Part shown: piece after piece, positions 26,591 through 35,904 of the stretch | How positions within the stretch are numbered: the first letter of the stretch is position 1 | Layout: every line of letters begins with the position of its first letter | From: Bacteroidales bacterium | GTDB lineage: Bacteria > Bacteroidota > Bacteroidia > Bacteroidales > UBA932 | DNA: 64,000 bases | Reading direction: 5' to 3' | Assembly: GCA_017427385.1 (NCBI GenBank) | Contig: JAFRSW010000001.1 | Location: 17,762-81,761 of the forward strand | Position numbers and translations under genes: made by a program | The notes under the pieces: model-generated | Told to the model about the DNA's origin: nothing | The model's database searches: none | Seen by the model: the letters and a program-made list of their open reading frames with translations, nothing else

Positions 26591-28825
26591 ATGAACACCC
26601 TTCTGATATCCATCCTTTGCTTCGGCATAATCGCCGGGCGGAACGCCACCACCGACGGATACGTCTATCTCGGCCACAATGAAGACGAGTGGGGCGAGCA
26701 GATGCTCAACATCTACAACGTGCCCGCCACCAAGGACCGCGTGGCGTACCTATGGTTCGAGTTTCCCGGGGAGGCCTGCGGAGACTGCTATGCCAACGAA
26801 TACGGCGTATGCATCGCATCCGACCAGTGCAAATCCCGCGAAGACCGGGCGCAGGGCAGCGTCCTCTACGAAGTGCGCACCACGGCCATACAGAAGGCCC
26901 GCACGGCGAGGGAGGCTGTTCACATAATCGGCTCTCTGATAAACAGATACGGCTATGCGGATTCCGGGCGCTCATACCTGGTGGCCGACCAGAAGGAAGG
27001 CTGGGTAGTGGCGGTTGTAAAGGGCCGTCATTGGGTGGCCCAGCGCGTGCCGGACGACGAGATCGCCACCATCCCCAACTACTACACCATCGGAGAAATC
27101 AACCTGAAGGACACCGTCAACTTCCTGGGCAGCAAGGATATTATAAAGTACGCGCGCAAGCGCGGATGGTATAAGCCCAGGCGCGACGGGGCCTTCAGCT
27201 TCCGCAAGGCCTACGCCGATCCGAAGACTCTGACCGACAGCCACAATATCAAGCGGCATACGCTCGCGCAGAACACCTTCTTCGGGGACTTCCAAGCCGA
27301 TGTCTTCTCCCGCAAGCCTATGCACAAGTTCCACCGCAGGCATTTATCACAGCTGCTCACCGAGCCACCCATCTGCAACAAGAACACGGTCCTGACCACC
27401 GTATTCACCATGAATCCGGCCTTCCCTCCGAAGAGCGGGACGGTAATCTGGGTGGGGTATCCGAACCAGGATGCCGCCAGCCAGAGCCAGTGGACGGTGC
27501 TCACGAAGGCGCCTGAATCCTGCCACCGCTACGCCACGGCCGACGAAGCGCTGGAAAAACATTTTACCGACACCGGCAACTACCGCCAGCGCTGGCCGAA
27601 TCACTTCTACTGGCATTATCTCTTCCCGGAGACCAACATCGACGTCATCCCCCACGACTTCACGGTATACGTTCCTAAGCAGCCCAGGAGAGAGTCCGAA
27701 CGGGATATCACCAGGACCGGGGATACATTCAACGACCATTTCCATGTGTTGCAGGATGATTCCCGCGGCCTGCTCTACGCCTTCTGGACTCAAGGGTCCT
27801 TCGAGGCGGCGAACGACGAGCACGTGGTCTTTGCGCGTAGCGCGGATGGCGGCCGCACCTGGACGGATCCCGTCATCATCGCCGGCTCCGCCACCCTCGC
27901 GGACCCCAAACCCGTAGCCGCGTGGCAGCAACCTATGCTTAGCAAGAGCGGGCGCCTCTACTGCCTCTGGAACCAGGAGACCACCCTCAAGAAACACCTC
28001 TGTGGCAGCCTGTGCGGCCGATATTCCGATGACTGCGGGCAGACCTGGTCCGCCCCGGAGACCATCCCCTTCCCTATCCGTTTCAAGGAAGATCCGGCCG
28101 ATCCCAACATTCCGCCGGTGTGGTGCATGTGGCAGAGGCCGCTTCGCCTGGGGCAGGATGGGAAGTATCTGGCAGGATGCTCGCGCTACGACCGCAGTGA
28201 TGTCAGCCGGGTGGAGTTCTGGCAGTACGAGAACATAGACGAGGACCCCGAAATCCGGGATATCCGTATATCCTTCTTCAACACCGGGGATGAGGCTTTC
28301 GACGGCTCGAAGGTGGAAAATGACGTGGCCTACGTGGCCCGGGAGCCGCATTCGATAGAGGAAGCCTGCATCGTGGGCCTGCCGGACGGGCGCCTGTTCG
28401 CGGTGATGCGTTCCTCGCTCGGGCATCCTGTATGGGCCGTGAGCGATGATGCCGGCCGGCACTGGAGCCGCCCGGAGATATTGCGCATGCGCGACGGCGG
28501 TCCAGCCATCCTGCATCCACGCTCCCCCTGCCCCATCTACGACTACGCCGGGCCCGAAGCACGGAGCGGACGCTACTTCCTGATGGTGCATAACAGCTTC
28601 GATTTCAACGGGATGACCTCGTATCAGATGCGCGGGCCCATGTATCGCCTGGACGGGACCTTCGTGCCGGGGGCACACCAGCCCGTGTGGTTTGCGGAGG
28701 GCGTGCTGTTCTCGCCGAGGGATACGGGAAACTCCTTCTACACCAGCTACACTGCGCTTAGCGGAGAAGGAGTCCTGTGGTTCGGCGACCAGAAATTCTA
28801 TCTGTTCGGGAAGCGGATGCTATAG
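26591..28825 (+). CDS. Fusion: C69-type Ntn-hydrolase domain plus BNR/Asp-box (sialidase-like) propeller
   Basis: The product has 744 residues. Residues 10-360 resemble peptidase C69 dipeptidases: CFGIIAGRNATTDGYVYLGHNEDE puts a candidate nucleophile Cys10 after a 9-residue leader that would be removed. Residues about 370-744 form a BNR/sialidase-like propeller with three Asp boxes: SADGGRTW (417), SDDCGQTW (479) and the degenerate SDDAGRHW (618). C69 enzymes cut dipeptides or amide bonds; BNR propellers act on or bind sialylated and related glycans. No clear FRIP sialidase motif is seen, so glycosidase activity is uncertain. It sits 6 nt after the SGNH gene, separated by one TAG. The lack of a normal signal peptide is odd. 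Confidence 0.75.
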   Translation: MNTLLISILCFGIIAGRNATTDGYVYLGHNEDEWGEQMLNIYNVPATKDRVAYLWFEFPGEACGDCYANEYGVCIASDQCKSREDRAQGSVLYEVRTTAIQKARTAREAVHIIGSLINRYGYADSGRSYLVADQKEGWVVAVVKGRHWVAQRVPDDEIATIPNYYTIGEINLKDTVNFLGSKDIIKYARKRGWYKPRRDGAFSFRKAYADPKTLTDSHNIKRHTLAQNTFFGDFQADVFSRKPMHKFHRRHLSQLLTEPPICNKNTVLTTVFTMNPAFPPKSGTVIWVGYPNQDAASQSQWTVLTKAPESCHRYATADEALEKHFTDTGNYRQRWPNHFYWHYLFPETNIDVIPHDFTVYVPKQPRRESERDITRTGDTFNDHFHVLQDDSRGLLYAFWTQGSFEAANDEHVVFARSADGGRTWTDPVIIAGSATLADPKPVAAWQQPMLSKSGRLYCLWNQETTLKKHLCGSLCGRYSDDCGQTWSAPETIPFPIRFKEDPADPNIPPVWCMWQRPLRLGQDGKYLAGCSRYDRSDVSRVEFWQYENIDEDPEIRDIRISFFNTGDEAFDGSKVENDVAYVAREPHSIEEACIVGLPDGRLFAVMRSSLGHPVWAVSDDAGRHWSRPEILRMRDGGPAILHPRSPCPIYDYAGPEARSGRYFLMVHNSFDFNGMTSYQMRGPMYRLDGTFVPGAHQPVWFAEGVLFSPRDTGNSFYTSYTALSGEGVLWFGDQKFYLFGKRML

Positions 28826-29776
28826 TTTTTCCATCAGCATCCAGGCATTGATGACGGCGCGTTCGGTGCCGTCCGAAGGCTTGTTCCGTATCTGGAACTT
28901 ATCTGTGAAAGGATCGCGGACAAGGAGCTGCGTGGAGCCGCCACCGTCGAGGTTTACGGCACGGTCGCAGCCGAGAGCCTCGAATATGCACCCCATTTCG
29001 TCGTAGGTCATGCCTTCAGACACTCCCTCGTTCCTGCCATCCACGACGAAGAAATACACAAAATTATCTTTTGTATAGCCTATTGCAGTGCGTGGATGCC
29101 TGTCGTCCGCAGGCCAGGATGAATTGTCTACCTGTTTTCCGTCCCATGTGAGCATGAGGCCTGATCCCGTCACGTTGGGGAAGAGGGTTGCATCGGCAGA
29201 ATAGAAGGAACTGTAGTCTATGTTTATCTTGTTATCTGAAGAACAACTGACGAAAGATATGCCCTGCTTGTTGCCGGAGGGCTCGAAAGTGGAACTGATT
29301 ACATAGCCGTTGCTATGGACGGGGCCTCTGGGAACGAATGTTTTCGTGTTCCAAAAGTCTGCATTGATCATGGCTATTACGAGTCCACCCTTCAGATCCA
29401 GGTTATAAGCCATGGTGGTAAGGGTGCGCCTGGGCCATTCGCCGGCAGGTTTTTCCATGGAAGGGAGCGCAACGCGCGCAAATATGCTGTCCCTGTCGAG
29501 ATCGGCGGAAATGATGAAGATGTTCTCCTTCATGCCGTTTGTGAGCGTGACCGTGAGATCGGCCTCCAGGACACCTCCGGTGAGGGTTGTGGTGCTGGAG
29601 GAGGCGATTTCCTTGATTACGGAGGCTTTCTTCACCAGATTCAGAACGTCGGGCATTTCCCGGTATTGTACCGGTTCTTCTTCCGGCGGAAGCTCATTAC
29701 CGTTTTCCGGCTTGTTGCATCCATAAAATAAAAGGCCGGAAAGCAGAATCAGGAAGATAATTGGCGTCTTTTTCAT
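28820..29776 (-). CDS. Phosphodiester glycosidase (NAGPA-domain) lipoprotein
   Basis: The product has 318 residues. The lipoprotein signal MKKTPIIFLILLSGLLFYGC (Cys20) fixes the start at 29776. The NAGPA domain (about 105-315) shows DDRHPRTAIGY, FVVDGRNEGVSEGMT and the signature NLDGGGSTQLLV. Related enzymes remove GlcNAc or other sugars linked through a phosphodiester, and bacterial members act on cell-wall or exopolysaccharide phosphodiesters. It is divergent from the DUF4838 lipoprotein with only 14 nt between start codons. Its 3' end overlaps the convergent C69/BNR gene by 6 nt. Confidence 0.87.
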   Translation of the reverse strand: MKKTPIIFLILLSGLLFYGCNKPENGNELPPEEEPVQYREMPDVLNLVKKASVIKEIASSSTTTLTGGVLEADLTVTLTNGMKENIFIISADLDRDSIFARVALPSMEKPAGEWPRRTLTTMAYNLDLKGGLVIAMINADFWNTKTFVPRGPVHSNGYVISSTFEPSGNKQGISFVSCSSDNKINIDYSSFYSADATLFPNVTGSGLMLTWDGKQVDNSSWPADDRHPRTAIGYTKDNFVYFFVVDGRNEGVSEGMTYDEMGCIFEALGCDRAVNLDGGGSTQLLVRDPFTDKFQIRNKPSDGTERAVINAWMLMEKL

Positions 29777-29791
29777 ACATTTGCAAAGATA
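29776..29791. promoter_or_regulatory. Back-to-back -7 boxes, divergent leaderless promoter
   Basis: Plus-strand TACATTTG (29776-29783) abuts minus-strand TATCTTTG (29784-29791). Each box ends 7 nt from its ATG (29791 plus, 29776 minus) and overlaps one base of the opposite start codon. Predicted transcription starts fall on or next to the start codons. Confidence 0.6.
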
Positions 29792-31341
29792 TGAAAAAAG
29801 TGCTGATACTGGTAGTCGTGGCGTATGCTTTGTGTTCCTGCGCGGCAAAGCGGGATTCCGGCGCACTCGAGATGCGCGGCGTAGTTCTTTCAACTAAGGA
29901 ACTCGCTGAGGTAGACTGGGTTACGCTTGCTGCAAACAGCGGCCTGAACACAATAGGAACTCATATAACGCCGTCCGAAGTGGTGGCTTTCCTGCCGACT
30001 CCGGAGGGCGCGCAGTTCCGGAAAGACTGCAAACGGAATGGAATAGCGGTAGAGCACCAACTGCACGCTATGGGTGAATTGCTCCCGAGGGATTTGTTCG
30101 AAGAAGATCCTTCCATGTTCCGGATGGATTCCACCGGGCAGAGGACTCCGGACTGCAACTGCTGCGCGCATTCGGAAAAAGCGCTTGATATAATAGCGGA
30201 GAATGCCGCTAAACTGGCTGCGATCCTTAAACCGGACAACCACCGCTACTATTTCTGGCTGGACGATAACGTCCCCACATGCTATTGCGAACGGTGCAGG
30301 AAGTATTCACCGAGCGAACAGGCGCTTATCATAGAAAACAGGATGCTCCGCGAGATACGTAAGGTGGACAGTAAGGCAAAACTGGCGCATTTGGCCTACT
30401 CTTTCTATATGGATCCTCCAGCAAAGGTTAAGCCGGAAGAAGGTATATTCCTGGAATTCGCACCGATATACAGATCGTGGGATGTGCCGCTGACGGAAAC
30501 TGAAGCGCTTTGCCCCCGTGGATACCCAGTCAGCAACGGCGACAATCTGCGCTGGCTGGAGGAGAACCTGAAAGTATTCCCTGCAGAAGATGCAGTCGTG
30601 CTGGAATACTGGCTGGACGTTTCGCTGTTCAGCAGATGGAAGCGTCCGGCTGTGGAACTGCCCTGGCATGGCGATGTATGCGCGAGCGACCTGGCGACTT
30701 ATGCGTCGTATGGCATAAAGAACGTAACGTCCTTTGCCGTTTACATGGACTCCGACTACTTCGAGCGCTTCCCGTCGACCATCCGGGCGATCGAAGAATA
30801 CGGACAGATGTTGGGCAGCCTCAAGACTTTCACCGGCCTTACCGACTGGTGGAACAATGTTACAGATTCTACAATTGTTACAATTTCTAAAGACACCGGA
30901 AGGCTTCACATTTCATTCGAAGTCAAGGATGACACCCCGGTTTTCAACGATAGCGACGACGAACGTTCCGTAGATTTCTCGGACAGAGTGGAAGTTTTCC
31001 TCAGCTGTGATCCTGATATGAAATACTACTACGGATTTGAAATAGATCCTCGTGGCAAGGTGATGGATTACAAGAATTCCTACTATCGCCAATTCGACTA
31101 TGGATGGAATTCAGGGCTGGTAGCAAGCGGAAAGCCGCACGAAGGCGGCTACAGGGTGGATGTAAGCTTCACTGTGGACTTTCTTAAAGAAGCAGGAGTG
31201 CTCCAGGAGGACGGATCGTTCATCATTGGATTATACCGCGCCGAAGCAGTTACTCCGGACGATATACGCTGGTATTCGCTGATAAATCCGCACACGCCGG
31301 AACCCGACTTCCACGTCCCGGCATCGCTGTTCAGATACTAA
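29791..31341 (+). CDS. DUF4838-type lipoprotein with C-terminal CBM9-like domain
   Basis: The product has 516 residues. The lipoprotein signal is MKKVLILVVVAYALCSC (Cys17). The central region (about 25-345) resembles DUF4838/GH-like barrels: FWLDDNVPTCYCERCRKYS has the typical cysteine-rich motif, followed by AYSFYMDPPAKVKP. The C-terminal about 160 residues look like a family 9 carbohydrate-binding module (FSDRVEVFLSCDPDMKYYYGFEIDPRG). It probably binds or degrades a glycan at the cell surface. It belongs with the neighbouring SGNH, BNR and NAGPA genes. Its stop overlaps the convergent zinc-peptidase gene by 4 nt. Confidence 0.75.
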   Translation: MKKVLILVVVAYALCSCAAKRDSGALEMRGVVLSTKELAEVDWVTLAANSGLNTIGTHITPSEVVAFLPTPEGAQFRKDCKRNGIAVEHQLHAMGELLPRDLFEEDPSMFRMDSTGQRTPDCNCCAHSEKALDIIAENAAKLAAILKPDNHRYYFWLDDNVPTCYCERCRKYSPSEQALIIENRMLREIRKVDSKAKLAHLAYSFYMDPPAKVKPEEGIFLEFAPIYRSWDVPLTETEALCPRGYPVSNGDNLRWLEENLKVFPAEDAVVLEYWLDVSLFSRWKRPAVELPWHGDVCASDLATYASYGIKNVTSFAVYMDSDYFERFPSTIRAIEEYGQMLGSLKTFTGLTDWWNNVTDSTIVTISKDTGRLHISFEVKDDTPVFNDSDDERSVDFSDRVEVFLSCDPDMKYYYGFEIDPRGKVMDYKNSYYRQFDYGWNSGLVASGKPHEGGYRVDVSFTVDFLKEAGVLQEDGSFIIGLYRAEAVTPDDIRWYSLINPHTPEPDFHVPASLFRY

Positions 31342-32207
31342 AGCTGGCTGTCCTTCAGGCTGAAGGTATCTCCCTGGGAGATGTCTCCCGTATCCATACC
31401 CTTCTTCAGCCAGCGGTTACGCTGGGCTGCAGTGCCATGGGTGAAGGATTCCTCCACGACATAGCCCTGGGAGCGCTTCTGGATGTAGTCGTCGCCGATT
31501 ACGGATGCGCAGTTCAGGGCTTCTTCCAGGTCGCCCTTCTCTATGGAACTGAACATCTGCTTCTCGTAATGGGCCCACACGCCAGCGAAGAAATCCGCCT
31601 GGAGTTCGAGCCGGACGCTGAGTCTGTTGGCGTCGGTCTTGCTTGCACGGGACCTTTGCTGGTTCACCTGGCCAAGTATTCCAAGAAGGTTCTGCACATG
31701 ATGCCCGACTTCATGGGCGATAACGTAGGCATAGGCGAAGTCGCCATCGGCACCAAGCTGTTTCTTCATGGAAGTGAAGAAACTCAGGTCTATGTAGACT
31801 GTCTGGTCTGCGGAGCAGTAGAAGGGGCCCATGGCAGCCTGGCCGGTGCCGCAGCCTGTGGCTGTCGCATTGGTGTAAAGCACCAGTTTCGGTGCGCGGT
31901 ATGCACCGAGTTTTGCAGACTTGAAATAAGCCGTCCACACATCTTCCGTGCTGGCCAGTATCTGGCTGGAAAACTTGGCGAGGGCCTGTTCTTCGGCAGT
32001 GAATTCACGGGTAACTTCTGTTGTCTGAGTGCCAAGGCCTCCGGAATTGGAAACATTCTGAATCACGTCTCCGAGGTCCCCGCCCATAAGGAGGGTGATA
32101 AGGCCTACAATCAAAACTCCGCCGAGCCCCAGCCCGGTTGCAGCGCCGCCGCTCATTCTTCTGCGGTCTTCTACATTGCCGCTTTCGCGGCGTCCGTCCA
32201 TTTTCAT
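31338..32207 (-). CDS. Neutral zinc metallopeptidase, YpfJ family
   Basis: The product has 289 residues. A basic N-terminus is followed by one TM helix (about 22-42, GGAATGLGLGGVLIVGLITLLM). The zinc site is in YVIAHEVGHHVQNLLG. The later segments RLELQADFFAGVWAH and HGTAAQRNRWLKKG are typical of the family. Substrates are unknown. It is the last gene of a minus-strand series, 12 nt after the S41 protease gene. The start may be M1 or M3. Confidence 0.93.
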   Translation of the reverse strand: MKMDGRRESGNVEDRRRMSGGAATGLGLGGVLIVGLITLLMGGDLGDVIQNVSNSGGLGTQTTEVTREFTAEEQALAKFSSQILASTEDVWTAYFKSAKLGAYRAPKLVLYTNATATGCGTGQAAMGPFYCSADQTVYIDLSFFTSMKKQLGADGDFAYAYVIAHEVGHHVQNLLGILGQVNQQRSRASKTDANRLSVRLELQADFFAGVWAHYEKQMFSSIEKGDLEEALNCASVIGDDYIQKRSQGYVVEESFTHGTAAQRNRWLKKGMDTGDISQGDTFSLKDSQL

Positions 32208-32219
32208 ATAATTATATGG

Positions 32220-33815
32220 TTAGTCAGTCACTCCCTGGGCGGCAACTGCTGCCGCATAAACATTGTCTATTGCAAGATAGATATGGTAGAAAGCATCGTC
32301 GCCGAGCTTCGAGTACCGGCCTACAAGGGCCCGCACCGCAGTCATCATGTATTCCCTTTCCGATGCCCATTCGGCCGCGGATTTGGGGCGAAGGCCGTCC
32401 CTGGATGCCGCGAAAGCGAGGAATCTGCCTTCCAAGCCGACTGAAGCGAGGTAGCGCTCCAGTTTCTTGTAATCGTCTATCTTCTGTAACTCGGCCTTGT
32501 GGGAATCGAAATACGCTGAGGCGAAGCGCATCGCAGTCGCCTTCTTGTTGCAGGCCAGATAGAAGTCGGAGGCTCGCGTGGTGTCAATGGGCACGAACAC
32601 GTCCGGCACTATTCCGCCCCCGCCGTAGACAGTGCGCCCGCCGACAGTGTGGTACTCCTCACTCTTATCCACCTTCACGCTGTCCGCACTGAGCATCTCG
32701 CCGTCGCGGTAGCGGTAGTAAAGGTCGTAGGCGTAGTCTTCGCTGCTGGAATAGGGCTTCTGAATGCAGCGGCCGGAAGGGGTATGGTAACGTGCGACCG
32801 TGATACGCAGGCCGCTGCCATCGTTGAAATAGAGCGGTTCCTGCACCAGGCCCTTGCCGAATGAACGGCGGCCTACTATGATGCCACGGTCATTGTCCTG
32901 GATCGCACCTGCGAATATCTCGCTGGAAGATGCCGAGTTCTCGTTTATCAGCACTACCAGGTCCACATCCTGCAGTTTACCTTTCCCGGTGGCGTTGAAA
33001 TCCTGACGCGGCTGTGCGCGGCCTTCGAGATAAACTATGCCTGCGCCCTTGGGAAGGAACATGTCCGCAAGGAGGAAAGACTGGTCGAAGAATCCGCCGC
33101 CGTTGTCGCGAAGGTCGAAGATCAGCCTCTTCATTCCCTGTTTAACCAGCTTTTCACTCGCCTGGAGGACTTCTTCATGGGTGGTTCTGGCAAACTTGCT
33201 CAAGCGAAGGTAACCGGTAGTGTCATTCACCATGAAAGCTGCGTCGAGGCTGTTCACGGGAATCTTGCCGCGGGTGATTTCGAACGGCACGGTTTCGCCA
33301 TCGCGGAGCACGGTGATGGTTACCTTGGAACCGGACGGGCCGCGCATCTTGCGAACCATGCTGTCCTGAGGGAACTTCACGCCGGCGATATTCTTCTCAT
33401 CCACCTTGAGTATGCGGTCACCCGGCTGGAGACCTATCTTTTCGGATGGCCCTCCGGGAATAACCTCCAGCACTATGGCCGTGTCGTTGGGGACGTTGAA
33501 CTGTATGCCTATGCCGTCGAAATTGCCGGCAAGCTCGGTCTCGGATTCCTCCAGGACAGCCGGAGGCATGTAAACGGAATGCGGATCCAGGGCGCCCAGG
33601 GCGGCAGTGATTGCAGCATCGGTGACCGACTTGCGGTCTACCGTATCTACATAGTGCTCATCCAACGACTGCAGCACGAGGTTGAGTTTGCGCCAGTCCC
33701 TGTACTCAGTGCGCAGAAGGCGCTTGTTCTCCTGGGCCTTCTGGAACGTGAGCACCGCGAGGGCGCCTACAAGCACCCCCAGCAACGCTACCAGCACCGA
33801 TGAATACTTTCTCAT
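32220..33815 (-). CDS. C-terminal processing peptidase, S41 family
   Basis: The product has 531 residues. It has an N-terminal signal anchor (about 8-26), a PDZ domain (about 95-180, GIGIQFNVPND to GDRILKVDEKNIAG) and an S41 protease domain with the catalytic Ser in ENSASSSEIFAGA and Lys in RRSFGKGLVQEPL. It degrades or trims periplasmic proteins from their C-terminus. It shares an ATGA junction with the dCMP deaminase gene, which fixes the start. The C-terminal about 130 residues are a helical extension common in Bacteroidetes CtpA. Confidence 0.95.
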   Translation of the reverse strand: MRKYSSVLVALLGVLVGALAVLTFQKAQENKRLLRTEYRDWRKLNLVLQSLDEHYVDTVDRKSVTDAAITAALGALDPHSVYMPPAVLEESETELAGNFDGIGIQFNVPNDTAIVLEVIPGGPSEKIGLQPGDRILKVDEKNIAGVKFPQDSMVRKMRGPSGSKVTITVLRDGETVPFEITRGKIPVNSLDAAFMVNDTTGYLRLSKFARTTHEEVLQASEKLVKQGMKRLIFDLRDNGGGFFDQSFLLADMFLPKGAGIVYLEGRAQPRQDFNATGKGKLQDVDLVVLINENSASSSEIFAGAIQDNDRGIIVGRRSFGKGLVQEPLYFNDGSGLRITVARYHTPSGRCIQKPYSSSEDYAYDLYYRYRDGEMLSADSVKVDKSEEYHTVGGRTVYGGGGIVPDVFVPIDTTRASDFYLACNKKATAMRFASAYFDSHKAELQKIDDYKKLERYLASVGLEGRFLAFAASRDGLRPKSAAEWASEREYMMTAVRALVGRYSKLGDDAFYHIYLAIDNVYAAAVAAQGVTD

Positions 33816-34219
33816 TCTACGTCAACTTTTTCGACCTCGATCCCGGCACGGCGGAGCAGTTTGATGCCGTCGTCCAGTCTATAATCCTCACTGTATACCA
33901 CGCGAGTGATACCCGACTGGATTATCAGTTTGGAGCACTCTATGCAGGGAGAAGCCGTCACATAAAGCGTGGCCCCGGCGGACGAATTGCCGGATTTGGC
34001 AACCTTAGTGATAGCATTCGCTTCCGCATGAAGGACATAAGGTTTTGTAACATTTCCATCCTCACATTCGTTTTCGAAGCCAGAGGGAGTGCCGTTATAG
34101 CCGTCGGAAATGATCATTTTGTCCTTCACCAGAAGCGCACCAACCTGGCGACGCTTGCAGTAGGAATTGGTAGCCCATATCTTGGCCATCCTTATATACT
34201 TGTCGTCGAACTTGTTCAT
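33812..34219 (-). CDS. dCMP deaminase (cytidine/deoxycytidylate deaminase family)
   Basis: The product has 135 residues. The zinc motifs are HAEANAI and SPCIECSKLI, and the substrate segment is ISDGYNGTPSGFENECED. It converts dCMP to dUMP for dTTP synthesis. The start at 34219 is set by an ATGA junction with the acyl-CoA synthetase stop; a longer reading frame upstream is only a shadow of that gene. The S41 protease follows with another ATGA overlap, so three genes are tightly coupled. Confidence 0.95.
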   Translation of the reverse strand: MNKFDDKYIRMAKIWATNSYCKRRQVGALLVKDKMIISDGYNGTPSGFENECEDGNVTKPYVLHAEANAITKVAKSGNSSAGATLYVTASPCIECSKLIIQSGITRVVYSEDYRLDDGIKLLRRAGIEVEKVDVE

Positions 34220-35904
34220 TTGTTTCTCTGATAAAGGTAACGTTTGATACTCTTCTTGGGGGTGCGCTCGAAGTCTTCGGGCATCACTTCTATCTTCTTG
34301 AGCTGTGCATAGGCGGGCAGGAGCTTGTTGAACTCCGGCAGGCTTTCCACAAGGCGATGTTCCAGCTGTTCGCGGTCCATGCCGTCGTTCTGCCCCTGCT
34401 GATAGTCCGGATAGATAAGTGCGGTGAGACCTCCGGCATCCTCGACCACCAGCGAATCTACTACATAGGATGCGTTGTTGATAACCGCCTCCAGCTCCTC
34501 GGGATACACGTTCTGACCATTCGCGCCAAGGATCATGCACTTGGAACGGCCGCGCAGATATAGATAACCTTCAGAATCCATGATTCCCATATCTCCCGTC
34601 TTGAACCAGCCGTCGTTGGTGAAGCACTTGCGGGTTTCTTCCCTGTTCTTATAGTAGCCCAGGAACACGTTTCCGCCCTTGATCTGCACTTCTCCGGGAA
34701 TCTTGTGCGGATTGGCGGAATCGATGCGGATTTCGCACCCAGGGATGGCCTTGCCGCAGGAATAGCGGCGCGTGCGGAACCATTTTTCGTAGGTGATGAT
34801 AGGGCCGCATTCGGTCATGCCGTAGCCTACCGTGAAGGGGAAATGGATCCTGCGCAGGAAGTCCTCGACCTCCGGATTGAACGCCGCTCCGCCGAGGATG
34901 ACCTCCTCGAAACGGCCGCCGAAGGCGCTGATGAGCCCGTCGCGTATCTTTTTCTGAATAGACTGCCCCAGCAGCGGCACATACATCATGGTCCTTGTGC
35001 GGTCGGCGATTGGCTTGAGCTGGGTTTTATAGACCTTCTCCATGATCAGCGGCACAGCGATGATGATATCCGGATGTATCTCCTGGAAGGCCTTCATTAT
35101 GATCTTGGGGCTGGGCAGGCGTGTGAGGAAGTGCACATGGGCGCCAATGACCATCTCGTAGAGCAGTTCGAACATCAGGCCGTACATGTGGGCGGAAGGC
35201 AGCATGGCCACCACTTCCGAAGCACAGCTCATCTGCGGCTCGGCGGTAAATGCCAGGTTGAGATTGGTGTAGAGCGACCTGTATGGCAGCATCACGCCCT
35301 TCGAGAATCCGGAAGTGCCGGATGTGTAGTTGATGAGCGCGAGTTCTTCGGGGCTGTCTTCGTAATAACTGATATCCTCCGGCTTGAAGCCATCCGGGTA
35401 CTTTTCGTTGAAAGTCCTGGTAATATTATCGCGAACCGCCGACAGGGATTCGTTCCTGGCATAGAGGAAATTGAAGTTATTCATCAGCACCACCACCGAC
35501 AATCCGGGCATCTCGGCCTCGGAAAGCCCTTCCCACTCGGTCTCACCCACAAACAGAACCTTGGATTCGGAGTGGTTCACAAGGTAATGCACATTTGCGG
35601 ACTTGAATTCATGAAGGATGGGTACCGGCACCGCACCGTATGTGAGCGCAGCAAGGAAGCAGACTCCCCAGTTGGCCTGGTTGCGCGAGCAGAGGGCGAC
35701 CTTGTCTCCCCTCTGCAAACCGCACTGCTCGAAGCAAATATGCAGCATGGCGATACGCTCGGCAAGCTCGCGGTATGTGACCGTCCGGCCCTGATAGTTG
35801 GACAGGGCTTCCCTTTCCCAATGCTCCTTGAAACTCTTTTCAAAGAGCTTGTTTACGGACTTGTATTCCAATTCAGTTGACATCCATCGATATGTTTTTG
35901 CCAT
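34216..35904 (-). CDS. AMP-binding acyl-CoA synthetase (long-chain fatty acid type)
   Basis: The product has 562 residues. The ATP-binding motif is INYTSGTSGFSKGVML, and the adenylation core is GYGMTECGPIITYE. The hinge motif is WFKTGDMGIMDSEGYLYLRGRSK, with a C-terminal Lys in RTPKKSIKRYL. It activates a fatty acid to acyl-AMP and then acyl-CoA. The ATG at 35883 (MSTELEYKS) is an equally good or better start; both overlap the upstream lipoprotein gene (32 or 11 nt). It is part of the lipoprotein-synthetase-deaminase-protease-peptidase series. Confidence 0.92.
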   Translation of the reverse strand: MAKTYRWMSTELEYKSVNKLFEKSFKEHWEREALSNYQGRTVTYRELAERIAMLHICFEQCGLQRGDKVALCSRNQANWGVCFLAALTYGAVPVPILHEFKSANVHYLVNHSESKVLFVGETEWEGLSEAEMPGLSVVVLMNNFNFLYARNESLSAVRDNITRTFNEKYPDGFKPEDISYYEDSPEELALINYTSGTSGFSKGVMLPYRSLYTNLNLAFTAEPQMSCASEVVAMLPSAHMYGLMFELLYEMVIGAHVHFLTRLPSPKIIMKAFQEIHPDIIIAVPLIMEKVYKTQLKPIADRTRTMMYVPLLGQSIQKKIRDGLISAFGGRFEEVILGGAAFNPEVEDFLRRIHFPFTVGYGMTECGPIITYEKWFRTRRYSCGKAIPGCEIRIDSANPHKIPGEVQIKGGNVFLGYYKNREETRKCFTNDGWFKTGDMGIMDSEGYLYLRGRSKCMILGANGQNVYPEELEAVINNASYVVDSLVVEDAGGLTALIYPDYQQGQNDGMDREQLEHRLVESLPEFNKLLPAYAQLKKIEVMPEDFERTPKKSIKRYLYQRNK

